A stretch of 61,872 nt of DNA from an uncultured Alphaproteobacteria bacterium (GCA_937988775.1 CALKHP010000051.1:1-61872); one strand, 5' to 3'. Positions 49,950 to 59,033 are shown, numbered from the stretch's first letter. Notes: a model not told the origin generated them from the sequence alone. A program made the numbers and translations.

Positions 49950-50966
49950 ATGACAGCAGCTTTCGCGCCGCGCACCATCACCATCGATGGGCTCGGCTTT
50001 CCCTATCCCTCGCGCGCCATGGTGGAGCGCTGGCATGCCGGCGGCGTCTCCTGCCTCAACACCTGCGTCACCATCTGGGGCAACACGCAGGAAACCCTGT
50101 CGCTGGTCGGGCGCTGGCATCGCGTCGCGGCGGAAAACGCCGATATCATGGCGCTGGCGACCTCGCCGGACGAGATCGCGAATATCGCGGCCAGCGGCCG
50201 CATCGCGCTGGTGCTCGGCTTCCAGAACACCTCGCCGATCGGTCACGATATCGAGCTGTTCCGGACGTTTCGGGAGCTTGGCGTCTGCATCATGCAACTG
50301 ACCTACAACCTGCAGAACTATATCGGCGCCGGCTGCTGGGAGGAGCATGACAGCGGCATTTCCTCGCGATTCGGCAGGAAGGCCATCGCCGAGATGAACA
50401 AGCTCGGCATCCTGGTCGATCTCTCGCATTGCGGCGACCGCACCACGCTGGAGGCGATCGATCTTTCCGCGAAGCCGGTGGCGATCACGCATGGCAATCC
50501 GCGCGAATTCGTCGGCTCGTCCGGCTTCGGCACGCACCGGCTGCGCGCCACCGAGGCCATCAAGGCCTGCGCGGCGCGTGGCGGCGTCATCGGCCTCAGC
50601 CCCAACCCGCATATGATGAAGAACCGCGAGCAGACCACCGTCGCGGAGTTCTGCGACATGGTGCACTGGACGATCGATCTTGTCGGCATCGACCATGTCG
50701 GCATCGGCTCGGATTACTGCCCCGGCCATCCGCCCGGCACGCGGCGCTTCTGGCGCTACGGCACCTGGTCGCGTGACGAGATCACGCAAGTTATCGCCGA
50801 GCCGGGCGAAGCCTGGCAGGACTGGATGAAGACCGCGGCCGACTTCCAGGTGTTGCGTCACGGGCTGGAAGCGAGCGGCCTTTCGGCAGGCGATACCGAC
50901 CAGGTGATGGGCGGCAATTTCCTGCGCCTGTTCGGCGAGGCCTTTGCCGCGGACCGGGCAGCTTGA
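49950..50966 (+). CDS. M19 (membrane dipeptidase/renal dipeptidase) family protein, altered metal site, copy 1
   Basis: TIM-barrel amidohydrolase of 338 aa. Retained are the two His ligands (VDLSH, His160; AITHGN, His181), GVIGLSPN and DHVGIGSDY. The first zinc-site pair HxD of the canonical DGHND is absent (IDGLGF at residues 12-17), and the bridging Glu is Gln92 (GFQNTS). It is thus either mononuclear, uses other ligands, or is not a normal dipeptidase. Start ATG 49950 after AAGGACGG. A paralogue follows immediately. Confidence 0.87.
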   Translation: MTAAFAPRTITIDGLGFPYPSRAMVERWHAGGVSCLNTCVTIWGNTQETLSLVGRWHRVAAENADIMALATSPDEIANIAASGRIALVLGFQNTSPIGHDIELFRTFRELGVCIMQLTYNLQNYIGAGCWEEHDSGISSRFGRKAIAEMNKLGILVDLSHCGDRTTLEAIDLSAKPVAITHGNPREFVGSSGFGTHRLRATEAIKACAARGGVIGLSPNPHMMKNREQTTVAEFCDMVHWTIDLVGIDHVGIGSDYCPGHPPGTRRFWRYGTWSRDEITQVIAEPGEAWQDWMKTAADFQVLRHGLEASGLSAGDTDQVMGGNFLRLFGEAFAADRAA

Positions 50967-50985
50967 GCCGCAAGGACCCTTTGCG

Positions 50986-51954
50986 ATGATGATCGACGGC
51001 CTGCAATGCGGCTATTTCACCCGCGACGTCTTCGCGACGCTGAAGGAGGGCGGCTTCACCTGCGTCACCAGCACACTCGGCTTCTGGGAAGGCTCGCAGG
51101 CGTCGCTCGACGCGATCGGGCGCTGGCGGCGTCTGGCACGCGCCAATCAGGACCTGATGCTGATCGCCAGGACCGCGAACGACGTCATGCATGCCGGGGA
51201 AAGCGGCCGGGTGGCCATCCTGCTCGGCTTCCAGAACTCGACCCTGCTCGACGGGCGCATCGACTATGTCGAGCTGTTCGCTGAACTCGGCGTACGCGTC
51301 GTGCAACTGACGTATAACAATCAGAACGAGGCCGGTGGCTCGTGCTACGAAGAGCAGGACAATGGGCTCGCCCGTTTCGGCCGCGAGATCGTGCGTGAGA
51401 TGAACCGCTCCGGCATCCTCGTCGATCTGTCGCATGTCGGCGACAAGACAACGCTCGATGCCATCGAGTGGTCGCAGAAGCCGGTGGCGATCAGCCACGC
51501 CAACGCGGCTTCGTTGTTTCCGCACAAGCGCAACAAGAGCGACCGCGTGCTCAAGGCGCTCGCCGAGCGCGGCGGCGTGATCGGCTGCGCGACCTACCGC
51601 AACATCACGCCCGAGAGCGCCTGCGCCAGCGTGCGCGACTGGTGCGAGATGGTGGCGCGCACCGTGGATATTGCCGGTGTCGACCACGTCGCGATCGGCA
51701 CCGATGAAGGCCACGGCAACACGCAGGCCGATCTGGACTGGATGCGCGCCGGCCACTGGACCCGTGGCGCCGATTATGGCGCAGGCTCCGCGGCACGGCC
51801 GGGCAAGGTGGCAAAACCCGACTGGCTGCCGCGCACGAGCGAACTCGCCAAGGTTCGGCACGGATTGCTCGAAGTCGGTTTCAATGAGGCGGAACGCGAC
51901 CAGATCCTGGCCGGAAACTGGCTGCGCGTCTATCGCGAGGTGTTTCCCGCGTGA
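50986..51954 (+). CDS. M19 (membrane dipeptidase) family protein, altered metal site, copy 2
   Basis: Paralogue of the preceding protein, 322 aa from ATG 50986. VDLSH (His150) and AISHAN (His171) are kept. The HxD pair is lost (MMIDGLQCGY start) and the bridging Glu is Gln83 (GFQNST). Both copies share NNQNEAGGSC/LQNYIGAGCW-type loops and DHVAIGTD near 230. Tandem duplication with the same substitutions suggests a conserved alternative chemistry or a heterodimer rather than decay. Confidence 0.87.
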   Translation: MMIDGLQCGYFTRDVFATLKEGGFTCVTSTLGFWEGSQASLDAIGRWRRLARANQDLMLIARTANDVMHAGESGRVAILLGFQNSTLLDGRIDYVELFAELGVRVVQLTYNNQNEAGGSCYEEQDNGLARFGREIVREMNRSGILVDLSHVGDKTTLDAIEWSQKPVAISHANAASLFPHKRNKSDRVLKALAERGGVIGCATYRNITPESACASVRDWCEMVARTVDIAGVDHVAIGTDEGHGNTQADLDWMRAGHWTRGADYGAGSAARPGKVAKPDWLPRTSELAKVRHGLLEVGFNEAERDQILAGNWLRVYREVFPA

Positions 51955-52075
51955 GCGGGCTCGCTCTTCCCGTGCGGGGGAGTGGTGTCCTGTCCATGGT
52001 TGCTGCCGCCGCGCCGGGCAGCATGGAACGCCTTGATGGCAGCCGGAAAGCGCCGCCTGACGCGACCGCTCCAGG

Positions 52076-52840
52076 CTACGCCGCCTTCATCTCGCCGCGC
52101 AAATAATCGACGAAAAGGCGGATCTTCGGCGGGACCAGGCTGCCGCTCTTGTAAACCGCGTAGATCGGCGTGCCCCCTGGCGGCTCGAATTTCCGCAGAA
52201 TGCGGCGCAAGCGGCCGTCGCTGATATCCTGGAGCACACGCAAATCGGTCATGCGTCCGATGCCCAGCCCGGCAATGACCGCTTCGTAATTGCCGTGGCC
52301 GCCATTGACGACGAAATTGCCCGTGACCCTCAGCGAGACAGCCTCGCCGTTGATGATGAAGTCCCAGTCGTTGGTGGCAAGGCCGAGGCGGTTCATCATC
52401 ACGCAATTGTGCCGCAATAGGTCGCGCGGCACGGTCGGCTCGCCATAGGCCTTGAGATAGGATGGCGCGGCGCACAGGATCTGCCGGCTTTCGGCGATGC
52501 GGGTGATGATCAGCGCCGAGGCGGGCTGCTCCGCCCAGCGCAGACCGAGATCGTGCTCGGCGAGAGCGGGGTCGGTGAGGTCGTCGGACAGGTCCAGTTG
52601 CACCTTGATGTGGCGATGACGCCTCAGGAAGCCGGGAAGCAGCGGGATGACCTTGTGCAAGCCGATCATGATCGGGCTGGTCACTTTCAGCGTACCGCGC
52701 GGCTCCTCGCGGAATTCGCTGACCAGAAGCTCGGCTTCGGCAATGTCGGACATGATGCGGGAACTGTAGCGATAGAGCGTTTCGCCGGCATCGGTGCGGC
52801 TGATGCGCCGGGTCGTCCGGTCGAGCAGCCTGACGCAGTC
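52076..52840 (-). pseudogene. LysR-family regulator, 5' end lost
   Basis: Codes for the last approximately 255 residues of a LysR regulator, from VRLLDRTTRRISRTDAGE (end of the helix-turn-helix domain) through the sensor domain to the stop at 52076. The first roughly 60 residues, including the DNA-recognition helix, are missing. The open frame continues upstream, but that part reads the opposite strand of the dctM fragment and has no LysR similarity. Without a DNA-binding helix it cannot act as a normal regulator. Confidence 0.75.
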
Positions 52841-53222
52841 CGGATTTGCGCATGCGCTGGTCGATTTCATGACCAATCTTCCCGGCGGCAAGGTCACCTT
52901 CTTGGTAGTTTCGATCCTGGCCTTCGTGGTTTTCGGCAGCATCCTGGAGGGCATCCCGGCGATTGTGCTGTTCGGTCCGCTCTTGGTCCCTGCCGCGCAA
53001 TCGCTCGGCGTGCACCCGGTGCAATATGCCATCGTGGCGCTGCTATCGATGGGGTTGGGGCTGTTCACCCCGCCTTTCGGCTACGGCTATTACATGGCAT
53101 GCGCCGTGACCAAGGTCTCGCCCGATATCGCGATGCGCAACATGCTGCCCTATCTGGCCGCCTTGGCGCTGGCCATCGTGATCATCGCGTCCGTCCCCTG
53201 GATCAGCATCGGCCTGCTGTGA
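52841..53222 (+). pseudogene. TRAP transporter large permease DctM, C-terminal fragment
   Basis: Last approximately 127 residues of a DctM-type permease: ALVDFMTNLPGGKVTFLVVS, then GSILEGIPAIVLFGPLLVPA, GVHPVQYAIVAL, GLFTPPFGYGYY and the end VPWISIGLL. The N-terminal two-thirds (about 300 residues) are missing, and no dctP/dctQ is nearby. The fragment abuts the LysR remnant head-to-head at about 52835-52850. ATG 52869 could start a short product, but it would not form a transporter. Confidence 0.75.
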
Positions 53223-53244
53223 GGCGCGGCTTGGCGGTTTGGTC

Positions 53245-53297
53245 TTGACATTGCGCTGCAACATATATTTATCCAACCGGATGGAAATGATTGGATA
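53245..53297 (+). promoter_or_regulatory. Promoter and operator of the tetR gene
   Basis: A perfect -35 TTGACA (53245-53250); the -10 is not clear-cut and overlaps the operator. The operator has outer arms TATCCAA / TTGGATA (53270-53276 and 53291-53297). Its left part TTTATCCAACCGG (53268-53280) is repeated exactly before the RND genes (53922-53934). Suggests autorepression by the TetR protein that starts at 53305. Confidence 0.6.
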
Positions 53298-53304
53298 GAG
53301 CGCA

Positions 53305-53886
53305 ATGGGCCGCCGCAGAGTCATCGATCGCGACGCCGTATTGGATGCCGCCGAGCGTGTCGTGAGCCGCAACGGCGCGGCGCGCCTGACGCTCGATGCC
53401 GTCGCCGCCGAGGCCGGCATCAGCAAGGCCAGCGTGCTCTATGACTACAAAACCAAGCAGATGCTGATCAAGGCCGTGATCGAGCGCCGGGTCCTGGCCG
53501 AGGATGCGCGCATCCAGGCGTGTATCGACCGGCTCGGGCCGGTTGCCGATGCCGCGATCCGTGGGCGCATCGCCGCCACGGCGCGCGCCATACCGGATGA
53601 GGACCGCACGGTGGCGATCAGCTTGTGCGCGACGCTGGCCCATGATGCGGAACTGCGCCAGCCGATCCAGAAACTCTATCGCGAGCGCATCGATGAAGTC
53701 CTGACGACGTCCAGCCATCCGCGCGGCGCCATGCTCGCCTTTCTCGCCGCCGAGGCGATGGTGCTGATGGAATTGTTCGGCCTGCATGCCTGGCCGGAGG
53801 CGGAGCGTGCCAGGCTTGCCGCCGAGATCGCCTGGCTCGTCGATCAGCGGCCGGCCGATCCAGGTGAGGCCGCCGTCATGGCATAG
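53305..53886 (+). CDS. TetR-family transcriptional regulator
   Basis: Regulator of 193 aa. Helix-turn-helix about residues 9-52 (LTLDAVAAEAGISKASVLYD, then YKTKQMLIKAVIERR), C-terminal helical ligand domain. It sits just upstream of and co-directional with the RND adaptor/pump genes, the usual place for an efflux repressor (AcrR/TtgR-like arrangement). TTTATCCAACCGG sites precede both its gene and the pump genes. Confidence 0.92.
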   Translation: MGRRRVIDRDAVLDAAERVVSRNGAARLTLDAVAAEAGISKASVLYDYKTKQMLIKAVIERRVLAEDARIQACIDRLGPVADAAIRGRIAATARAIPDEDRTVAISLCATLAHDAELRQPIQKLYRERIDEVLTTSSHPRGAMLAFLAAEAMVLMELFGLHAWPEAERARLAAEIAWLVDQRPADPGEAAVMA

Positions 53887-53913
53887 GCCGATCCCCGGCC
53901 ACCAACCGCCGAT

Positions 53914-53940
53914 TTGACCTTTTTATCCAACCGGTACCTT
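53914..53940 (+). promoter_or_regulatory. Promoter/operator of the RND efflux genes
   Basis: TTGACC (53914-53919) followed by TTTATCCAACCGG (53922-53934), the same 13 bases as in the tetR promoter, and TACCTT (53935-53940) as a weak -10. The operator fills the spacer, so TetR binding would block RNA polymerase. Confidence 0.55.
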
Positions 53941-53944
53941 CCCC

Positions 53945-55132
53945 ATGTCCCTTCGATTTCCCTTCCTGCGCCGTTGCGCGGCCGTTTGCCTTGTTGTGCT
54001 GGTGGCTGGCTGCAACGACGAAAAGACCGCCGCCGATGCCGCGCCCAGGCAGGCGCCGGCCATCGAACTCGGTACCGTCCTCGTCAAGACGGAAACGCTT
54101 GCCGTGACCAACAACCTGCCGGGGCGCATCGCGCCGACGCGGATTGCCGAGGTTCGCGCCCGCGTGCCGGGCATCGTCGTGCAGCGCGTCTTCCAGCAGG
54201 GCAGCATCGTCAAGCAAGGCGATGTCCTGTACCGGATCGACCCGGCGCCGTTCCAGGTGCGCGTCGAGAGCGCGGCGGCAACGCTCAAGCGCGCCGAGGC
54301 CGCGCAATTGCAGGCTCGCCAGCAGGCCGACCGCATCGCCGAATTGCGCGCGCGCAATGTCGCCAGCACCCAGCAGAACGAGAGCGCGACCGCAGCGCTT
54401 GCCCAGGCCGATGCCGATGTCGCGGGCGCGCGCGCCGGGCTTGCCTCGGCGCAGCTCGATCTGGAGTATTCCGAGGTCAAGGCGCCGATCAGCGGCCGCA
54501 TCGGCCGGGCGCTGATCACCGAAGGCGCGCTGGTCGGCAGCGGCGCCGCCGACAATCTGGCGACCATCCAGCAACTCGATCCGGTCTATGCGGACTTCAC
54601 GCAATCGGCCGGCGACCTGCTTGCCCTGCGGCGCGCGCTCAAGCGCGGCGCGCTCAGCAGCAGCGATCCGGAAACCGCCAATGTCCGGCTGCTCTTCGAT
54701 GATGGCAGCGCCTACAAACATGCCGGCCAGTTGCTGTTTTCCGAGGCGACGGTCGATGCCACCACCGGCCAGGTGACGTTGCGCGGCGAATTCCCCAATC
54801 CTGACGGCGATCTGCTGCCCGGCCTCTATGTCCGCGTCGTCATCGAGCAGGGCATGCAGGCCAATGCGCTCACCGTGCCGCAGCAGGCCATCCAGCGCAA
54901 CGGCAACGGGCAGGCGCAGCTTTACATTCTGAACGCCGACGGAAGCCTGGAATTGAGGCCCGTGACGGCCGGACGCGTGGTCGAGCACGGCCTTGTCATC
55001 AATGAGGGCCTGAAGGCCGGCGAGCAGGTCGTCGTCGAGGGCTTCCAGAAAATCCGGCCCGGCGCCCGCTTCACCGGCAAGCCATGGCAGCGCAGCGCCG
55101 CCGCTGCGGCTGACGCCGACAAGCGAGGCTGA
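53945..55132 (+). CDS. RND efflux periplasmic adaptor (membrane fusion protein), lipoprotein
   Basis: AcrA/MexA-like adaptor of 395 aa. A lipoprotein signal peptide ends in the lipobox LVAGC (Cys about residue 23). Biotinyl-lipoyl-like half-motifs are VRARVPGIVVQRVFQQGSIV and the returning DLEYSEVKAPISGRIG, with a coiled-coil hairpin between them (about 95-165). Beta-barrel and membrane-proximal domains follow (TGQVTLRGEFPNPDGDLLPG, about 270-290). It links the pump at 55138 to an outer-membrane channel, which is not encoded here. Confidence 0.95.
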   Translation: MSLRFPFLRRCAAVCLVVLVAGCNDEKTAADAAPRQAPAIELGTVLVKTETLAVTNNLPGRIAPTRIAEVRARVPGIVVQRVFQQGSIVKQGDVLYRIDPAPFQVRVESAAATLKRAEAAQLQARQQADRIAELRARNVASTQQNESATAALAQADADVAGARAGLASAQLDLEYSEVKAPISGRIGRALITEGALVGSGAADNLATIQQLDPVYADFTQSAGDLLALRRALKRGALSSSDPETANVRLLFDDGSAYKHAGQLLFSEATVDATTGQVTLRGEFPNPDGDLLPGLYVRVVIEQGMQANALTVPQQAIQRNGNGQAQLYILNADGSLELRPVTAGRVVEHGLVINEGLKAGEQVVVEGFQKIRPGARFTGKPWQRSAAAAADADKRG

Positions 55133-55137
55133 CCGTC

Positions 55138-58100
55138 ATGCCGCAGTTTTTCATCAACCGCCCGATCTTTGCCTGGGTCGTGGCGATCTTCATCATGCTG
55201 GCCGGCGTGATCACCATTCCGCTGCTGCCGATCGCGCAGTATCCGAATGTCGCGCCGCCGCAGATCTCGGTGAGCACGAGCTATCCCGGTGCCTCGCCCG
55301 AGGACATCTACCAGAGCGTCACCCGGCCGATCGAGGAAGAGCTGAACGGCGTTCCCGGTCTGCTGTATTTCGAATCGACCTCGGAAGCGACGGGCCGCAT
55401 CGCGCTGACTGTCACCTTCGCGCCGGGCACCGCCATCGGCGAAGCCCAGGTCGAGGTGCAGAACCGCATCCGGCGCGTCGAACCGCGCTTGCCGCGCTCC
55501 GTGGTGCAGCAGGGCATGCGCGTCGAGCAGGCCGGCAGCGGCTTCCTGATGGTGGTGACGCTGACCTCGAGCGACGGCTCGACCGACGTGGTCGGGCTCG
55601 GCGACTATCTGAGCCGCAACGTCCTCGGCGAAATCCGCCGCGTCGCCGGCGTCGGCAGCGCGCAGCTTTTCGCCACGCAGCGCTCGATGCGCGTCTGGAT
55701 GGACCCCGAGAAGATGCTCGGCCTCGGCCTGACATCGGACGATATCATCGCCGCGATCCGCGCGCAGAACGCGCAGGTCGCCGCCGGGCAGATCGGCGCC
55801 CAGCCCAACCCGGTCACCCAGCAGACGGCGGCCAGCGTGTTGGTCAAGGGGCAACTGACCTCGCCCGAGCAGTTCGGCGCCATCGTGCTGCGCGCCAATA
55901 CCGATGGTTCGGCGGTCCGCCTGAGCGACGTCGCCCGCATCGAGGTCGGCGGCGAAACCTATGATTTCTCGACCCGGCTCAATGGCCAGCCCAGCGCGGC
56001 GATCGGCATCCAGCTTTCGCCGACCGGCAATGCGCTGGCGACGTCGCAGGCCGTGCAGGCCAAGATGGCCGAACTGGCGAAGTTCTTCCCGGCCGGGCTG
56101 AAATACGACATCCCCTACGACACCTCGCCCTTCGTCAAGGTGTCGATCGAGAAGGTGCTGCATACGCTGGCCGAGGCGATGGCGCTGGTCTTCGTCGTGA
56201 TGTTCCTGTTCCTGCAGAACTTCCGCTACACCGTTATCCCGACGCTCGTGGTTCCGGTCGCTCTGCTCGGCACCTGCGCGGTGATGTTTGTCGGCGGCTT
56301 CTCCATCAACGTGCTGACGATGTTCGCGATGGTGCTGGCGATCGGCATCCTCGTCGACGATGCCATTGTCGTGGTGGAGAATGTCGAGCGCATCATGGCC
56401 GAGGAAGGCCTGTCGCCGAAGGAGGCGACGCGCAAGGCGATGACGCAGATTACCGGCGCCATCATCGGCATCACGCTGGTGCTGACGGCGGTGTTCGTGC
56501 CGATGGCGTTTTTCCCGGGCGCGGTCGGCATCATCTATCAGCAGTTCAGCCTGACCATGGTGGTGTCGATCCTGTTCTCGGGCTTCCTGGCGCTGTCGTT
56601 GACGCCGGCGCTATGCGCCAGCTTCCTGAAGCCGGTTGCCGCCGGCCATCACGAGAAGACGGGCTTCTTCGGCTGGTTCAACCGCAAGTTCGACCGCATG
56701 TCGCATGGCTATAGCGGCATGGTCGGCGCCATCGTGCGCCGCTCCGGGCGCTATATGGCGATCTATCTCGCGCTCCTCGTCGGCCTCGGCTGGGGCTTCA
56801 TGCGGCTGCCCTCGGCCTTCCTCCCGAATGAGGATCAGGGCTATCTGCTTGTCGACGTGCAGGCCCCGCCGGAGGCAAGCGCCAGCCGCACGCATGAGGT
56901 CATCCGGCAGATCGAGAAGATGGTCTCGGAGGAGCCCGCGGTCGAGCGCATCGTCGCCATCGCCGGCTACAGCTTCGCCGGCGCCGGGCGCAACGCCGCG
57001 CTCGCCTTCGTGACCCTGAAGGACTGGAGCGAGCGCGGGCCGCAGGATTCGGCGCAGGCCATCGCCACGCGCCTGAACGGCAAGATGTTCGGGATCAAGG
57101 ATGCGATGGCCTTCTCGCTGTCGCCGCCGCCGATCCAGGGCCTCGGCAACTCAAGCGGCTTCACCTTCCGCTTGCAGGATCGCGCCGGTCTCGGCCAGAG
57201 CGCGCTCGCCACGGCACGCGACCAACTCCTGGCGGCGGCGGCCAAGAGCCCGGTGCTCGCCGGGCTCCGGGTCGAGGGGCTGTCCGATGCGGCCCAGGTC
57301 AATCTCGTCATCGATCGCGAGAAGGCCAACACATTCGGCGTCGCCTTCGCCGATATCAACGCGACGATCTCGGCCAATCTCGGCTCATCCTATGTCAACG
57401 ACTTCCCCAATGCCGGGCGCATGCAGCGCGTGACGGTGCAAGCCGAGCAAGGCCAGCGCATGCAGACCGCCGATCTGCTGCGGCTCAACGTCCGCAACGC
57501 TCATGGCGGCATGGTGCCGTTCTCGTCCTTTGCCAGCGTCGAATGGGAGAAGGGCCCCTCGCAGGTCGTCGGCTATAACGGCTATCCGGCGGTTCGCATC
57601 GCCGGCCAGGCGGCGCCGGGCTTGTCGTCGGGCGCGGCGATCGCCGAAATGGAGCGGCTGGCGCAGGATCTGCCGCCCGGCTTCGGCTATGAATGGACCG
57701 GGCAATCGCTTCAGGAAATCCAGTCGGGCGCGCAGGCGCCGCTGCTGCTCGGGCTCAGCATCGTGCTGGTGTTCCTGCTGCTCGCGGCCCTCTATGAAAG
57801 CTGGTCGATCCCGCTCTCGGTCATCCTCGTGGTGCCGCTCGGCGTCATCGGCTCGGTCGCGGCCGTGACATTGCGCGGCATGCCCAACGACGTCTACTTC
57901 CTGGTCGGGCTGATCGCCATCATCGGCCTGTCGGCGAAGAATGCCATCCTGATCGTCGAATTCGCCAAGGACCTGCGGGCGGACGGCAAGCCGCTGCTTG
58001 AGGCCACGATCGAGGCGGCGCATCTGCGCTTCCGGCCGATCCTGATGACCTCGCTCGCCTTCACGCTCGGCGTGCTGCCGCTGGCGATCGCGGCCGGTGC

Positions 58101-58290
58101 CAGCGCCGCGAGCCAGAACGCGATCGGCACCGGCGTGCTCGGCGGCATGATCTCGGCCACGGTGCTCGCGATCTTCTTCGTGCCGGCCTTCTTCGTCTTC
58201 GTGATGAAGCTGTTCGGCGGTCGGCAGGTCAGGCAGGATGCGGCCGGGGAGGCGCCGAAACTTGCCAGTGCGGAGCAGCCGCAAGGCTGA
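55138..58290 (+). CDS. RND multidrug efflux transporter, AcrB-like (HAE-1 family)
   Basis: Proton-driven inner-membrane pump of 1050 aa, full length. Opening MPQFFINRPIFAWVVAIFIM, porter-domain start PQISVSTSYPGASPE, the TM4 Asp pair in GILVDDAIVVVENVER (about 400-415) and the TM10 Lys in SAKNAILIVEFAKD (about 935-948) are all present, so the proton relay looks intact. ATG 55138 is 5 bp after the adaptor stop. Likely exports hydrophobic or amphipathic toxicants under TetR control. Confidence 0.96.
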   Translation: MPQFFINRPIFAWVVAIFIMLAGVITIPLLPIAQYPNVAPPQISVSTSYPGASPEDIYQSVTRPIEEELNGVPGLLYFESTSEATGRIALTVTFAPGTAIGEAQVEVQNRIRRVEPRLPRSVVQQGMRVEQAGSGFLMVVTLTSSDGSTDVVGLGDYLSRNVLGEIRRVAGVGSAQLFATQRSMRVWMDPEKMLGLGLTSDDIIAAIRAQNAQVAAGQIGAQPNPVTQQTAASVLVKGQLTSPEQFGAIVLRANTDGSAVRLSDVARIEVGGETYDFSTRLNGQPSAAIGIQLSPTGNALATSQAVQAKMAELAKFFPAGLKYDIPYDTSPFVKVSIEKVLHTLAEAMALVFVVMFLFLQNFRYTVIPTLVVPVALLGTCAVMFVGGFSINVLTMFAMVLAIGILVDDAIVVVENVERIMAEEGLSPKEATRKAMTQITGAIIGITLVLTAVFVPMAFFPGAVGIIYQQFSLTMVVSILFSGFLALSLTPALCASFLKPVAAGHHEKTGFFGWFNRKFDRMSHGYSGMVGAIVRRSGRYMAIYLALLVGLGWGFMRLPSAFLPNEDQGYLLVDVQAPPEASASRTHEVIRQIEKMVSEEPAVERIVAIAGYSFAGAGRNAALAFVTLKDWSERGPQDSAQAIATRLNGKMFGIKDAMAFSLSPPPIQGLGNSSGFTFRLQDRAGLGQSALATARDQLLAAAAKSPVLAGLRVEGLSDAAQVNLVIDREKANTFGVAFADINATISANLGSSYVNDFPNAGRMQRVTVQAEQGQRMQTADLLRLNVRNAHGGMVPFSSFASVEWEKGPSQVVGYNGYPAVRIAGQAAPGLSSGAAIAEMERLAQDLPPGFGYEWTGQSLQEIQSGAQAPLLLGLSIVLVFLLLAALYESWSIPLSVILVVPLGVIGSVAAVTLRGMPNDVYFLVGLIAIIGLSAKNAILIVEFAKDLRADGKPLLEATIEAAHLRFRPILMTSLAFTLGVLPLAIAAGASAASQNAIGTGVLGGMISATVLAIFFVPAFFVFVMKLFGGRQVRQDAAGEAPKLASAEQPQG

Positions 58291-58353
58291 TCCGCGCCAA
58301 CGGCCTAAAGCAGCCTGAGCGATGCCGCAGCGTGATGCGTCGGGCTGGCGCCA

Positions 58354-58926
58354 TCAGGCGTCCTTGGGGAGGACCTGTTTGACGCGCGCGATGAACATGT
58401 GGAACTGCGCCATGTAGTTGCTCAGGAATTTTTCGGTCGATTCCACCGTGACGTCGCCGTTGTCGGCGATCAGGCCGGGCGTGAAATGGATGTAGGCTTC
58501 CGGGGCGTTCATCTGCGGCGCGTTGCAGAAGCTGAGCACGCTGCGCAGGCTCTGCTGCGCCACGGCGGTGCCGATCGCCCCGATCGACGCTCCGATGACG
58601 GCGGACGGCTTGCGCGCGAAGGAATTCTTGCCGTAAGGCCGGCTCGCCCAGTCGATCGCGTTCTTCAGCCCGCCGGGTATCGAGCGATTATATTCCGGCG
58701 TGACGAAAAGAACCGCCTCGACGGCGGCGAGCGCATCCTTGAACGCCCGCGCGGCGGGCGGAAAATCGGCATCGTAATCATAGCTGTAGAGCGGCAGGTC
58801 CCTGAAGGGGATTTCCGCCATTTCAAGCTCTGGCGGCGCCAGCTTGACGAGGGCATTGGCGAGCTTGCGATTGATCGAGCCCTTGGCAAGGCTGCCGATC
58901 AGATAGCCGACTTTATGCGTGGCCAT
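58354..58926 (-). CDS. NADPH-dependent FMN reductase family protein
   Basis: Flavodoxin-fold reductase of 190 aa (chromate/quinone/azo-reductase type). FMN-binding GSLAKGSINRKLA (11-23), TPEYNRSIPGGLKNAIDW (about 76-93) and a further GASIGAIG loop are diagnostic. Reduces quinones or metals with NADPH and may protect from redox stress. Convergent with the RND pump; a GC-rich imperfect hairpin in the 63-bp gap may end transcripts. Confidence 0.92.
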   Translation of the reverse strand: MATHKVGYLIGSLAKGSINRKLANALVKLAPPELEMAEIPFRDLPLYSYDYDADFPPAARAFKDALAAVEAVLFVTPEYNRSIPGGLKNAIDWASRPYGKNSFARKPSAVIGASIGAIGTAVAQQSLRSVLSFCNAPQMNAPEAYIHFTPGLIADNGDVTVESTEKFLSNYMAQFHMFIARVKQVLPKDA

Positions 58927-59033
58927 GAAGCACTCTCCGGTTTCCCGCCGCCGCCCCGGCTAGCACTATCCACCGAACGCATGGCACGCGCCAGCCGATT
59001 TCGGCGTGGCGCCGGATGCTGGAACCGGCTTGT

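Noticed and set aside
48486..50861. 791-codon open frame on the minus strand
   Set aside because: It covers the aldehyde dehydrogenase and first M19 gene on the opposite strand. Both of those have catalytic motifs; this frame has none.
52841..53068. N-terminal extension of the LysR frame as real protein
   Set aside because: The extension is the complement of conserved DctM coding sequence and contains no helix-turn-helix, so it is better explained by the truncation junction.
58291..58353. Bidirectional terminator between the RND pump and FMN reductase genes
   Set aside because: The only stem (AGCCTGA / TCGGGCT with a G-U pair) is weak and lacks T-runs on both sides.
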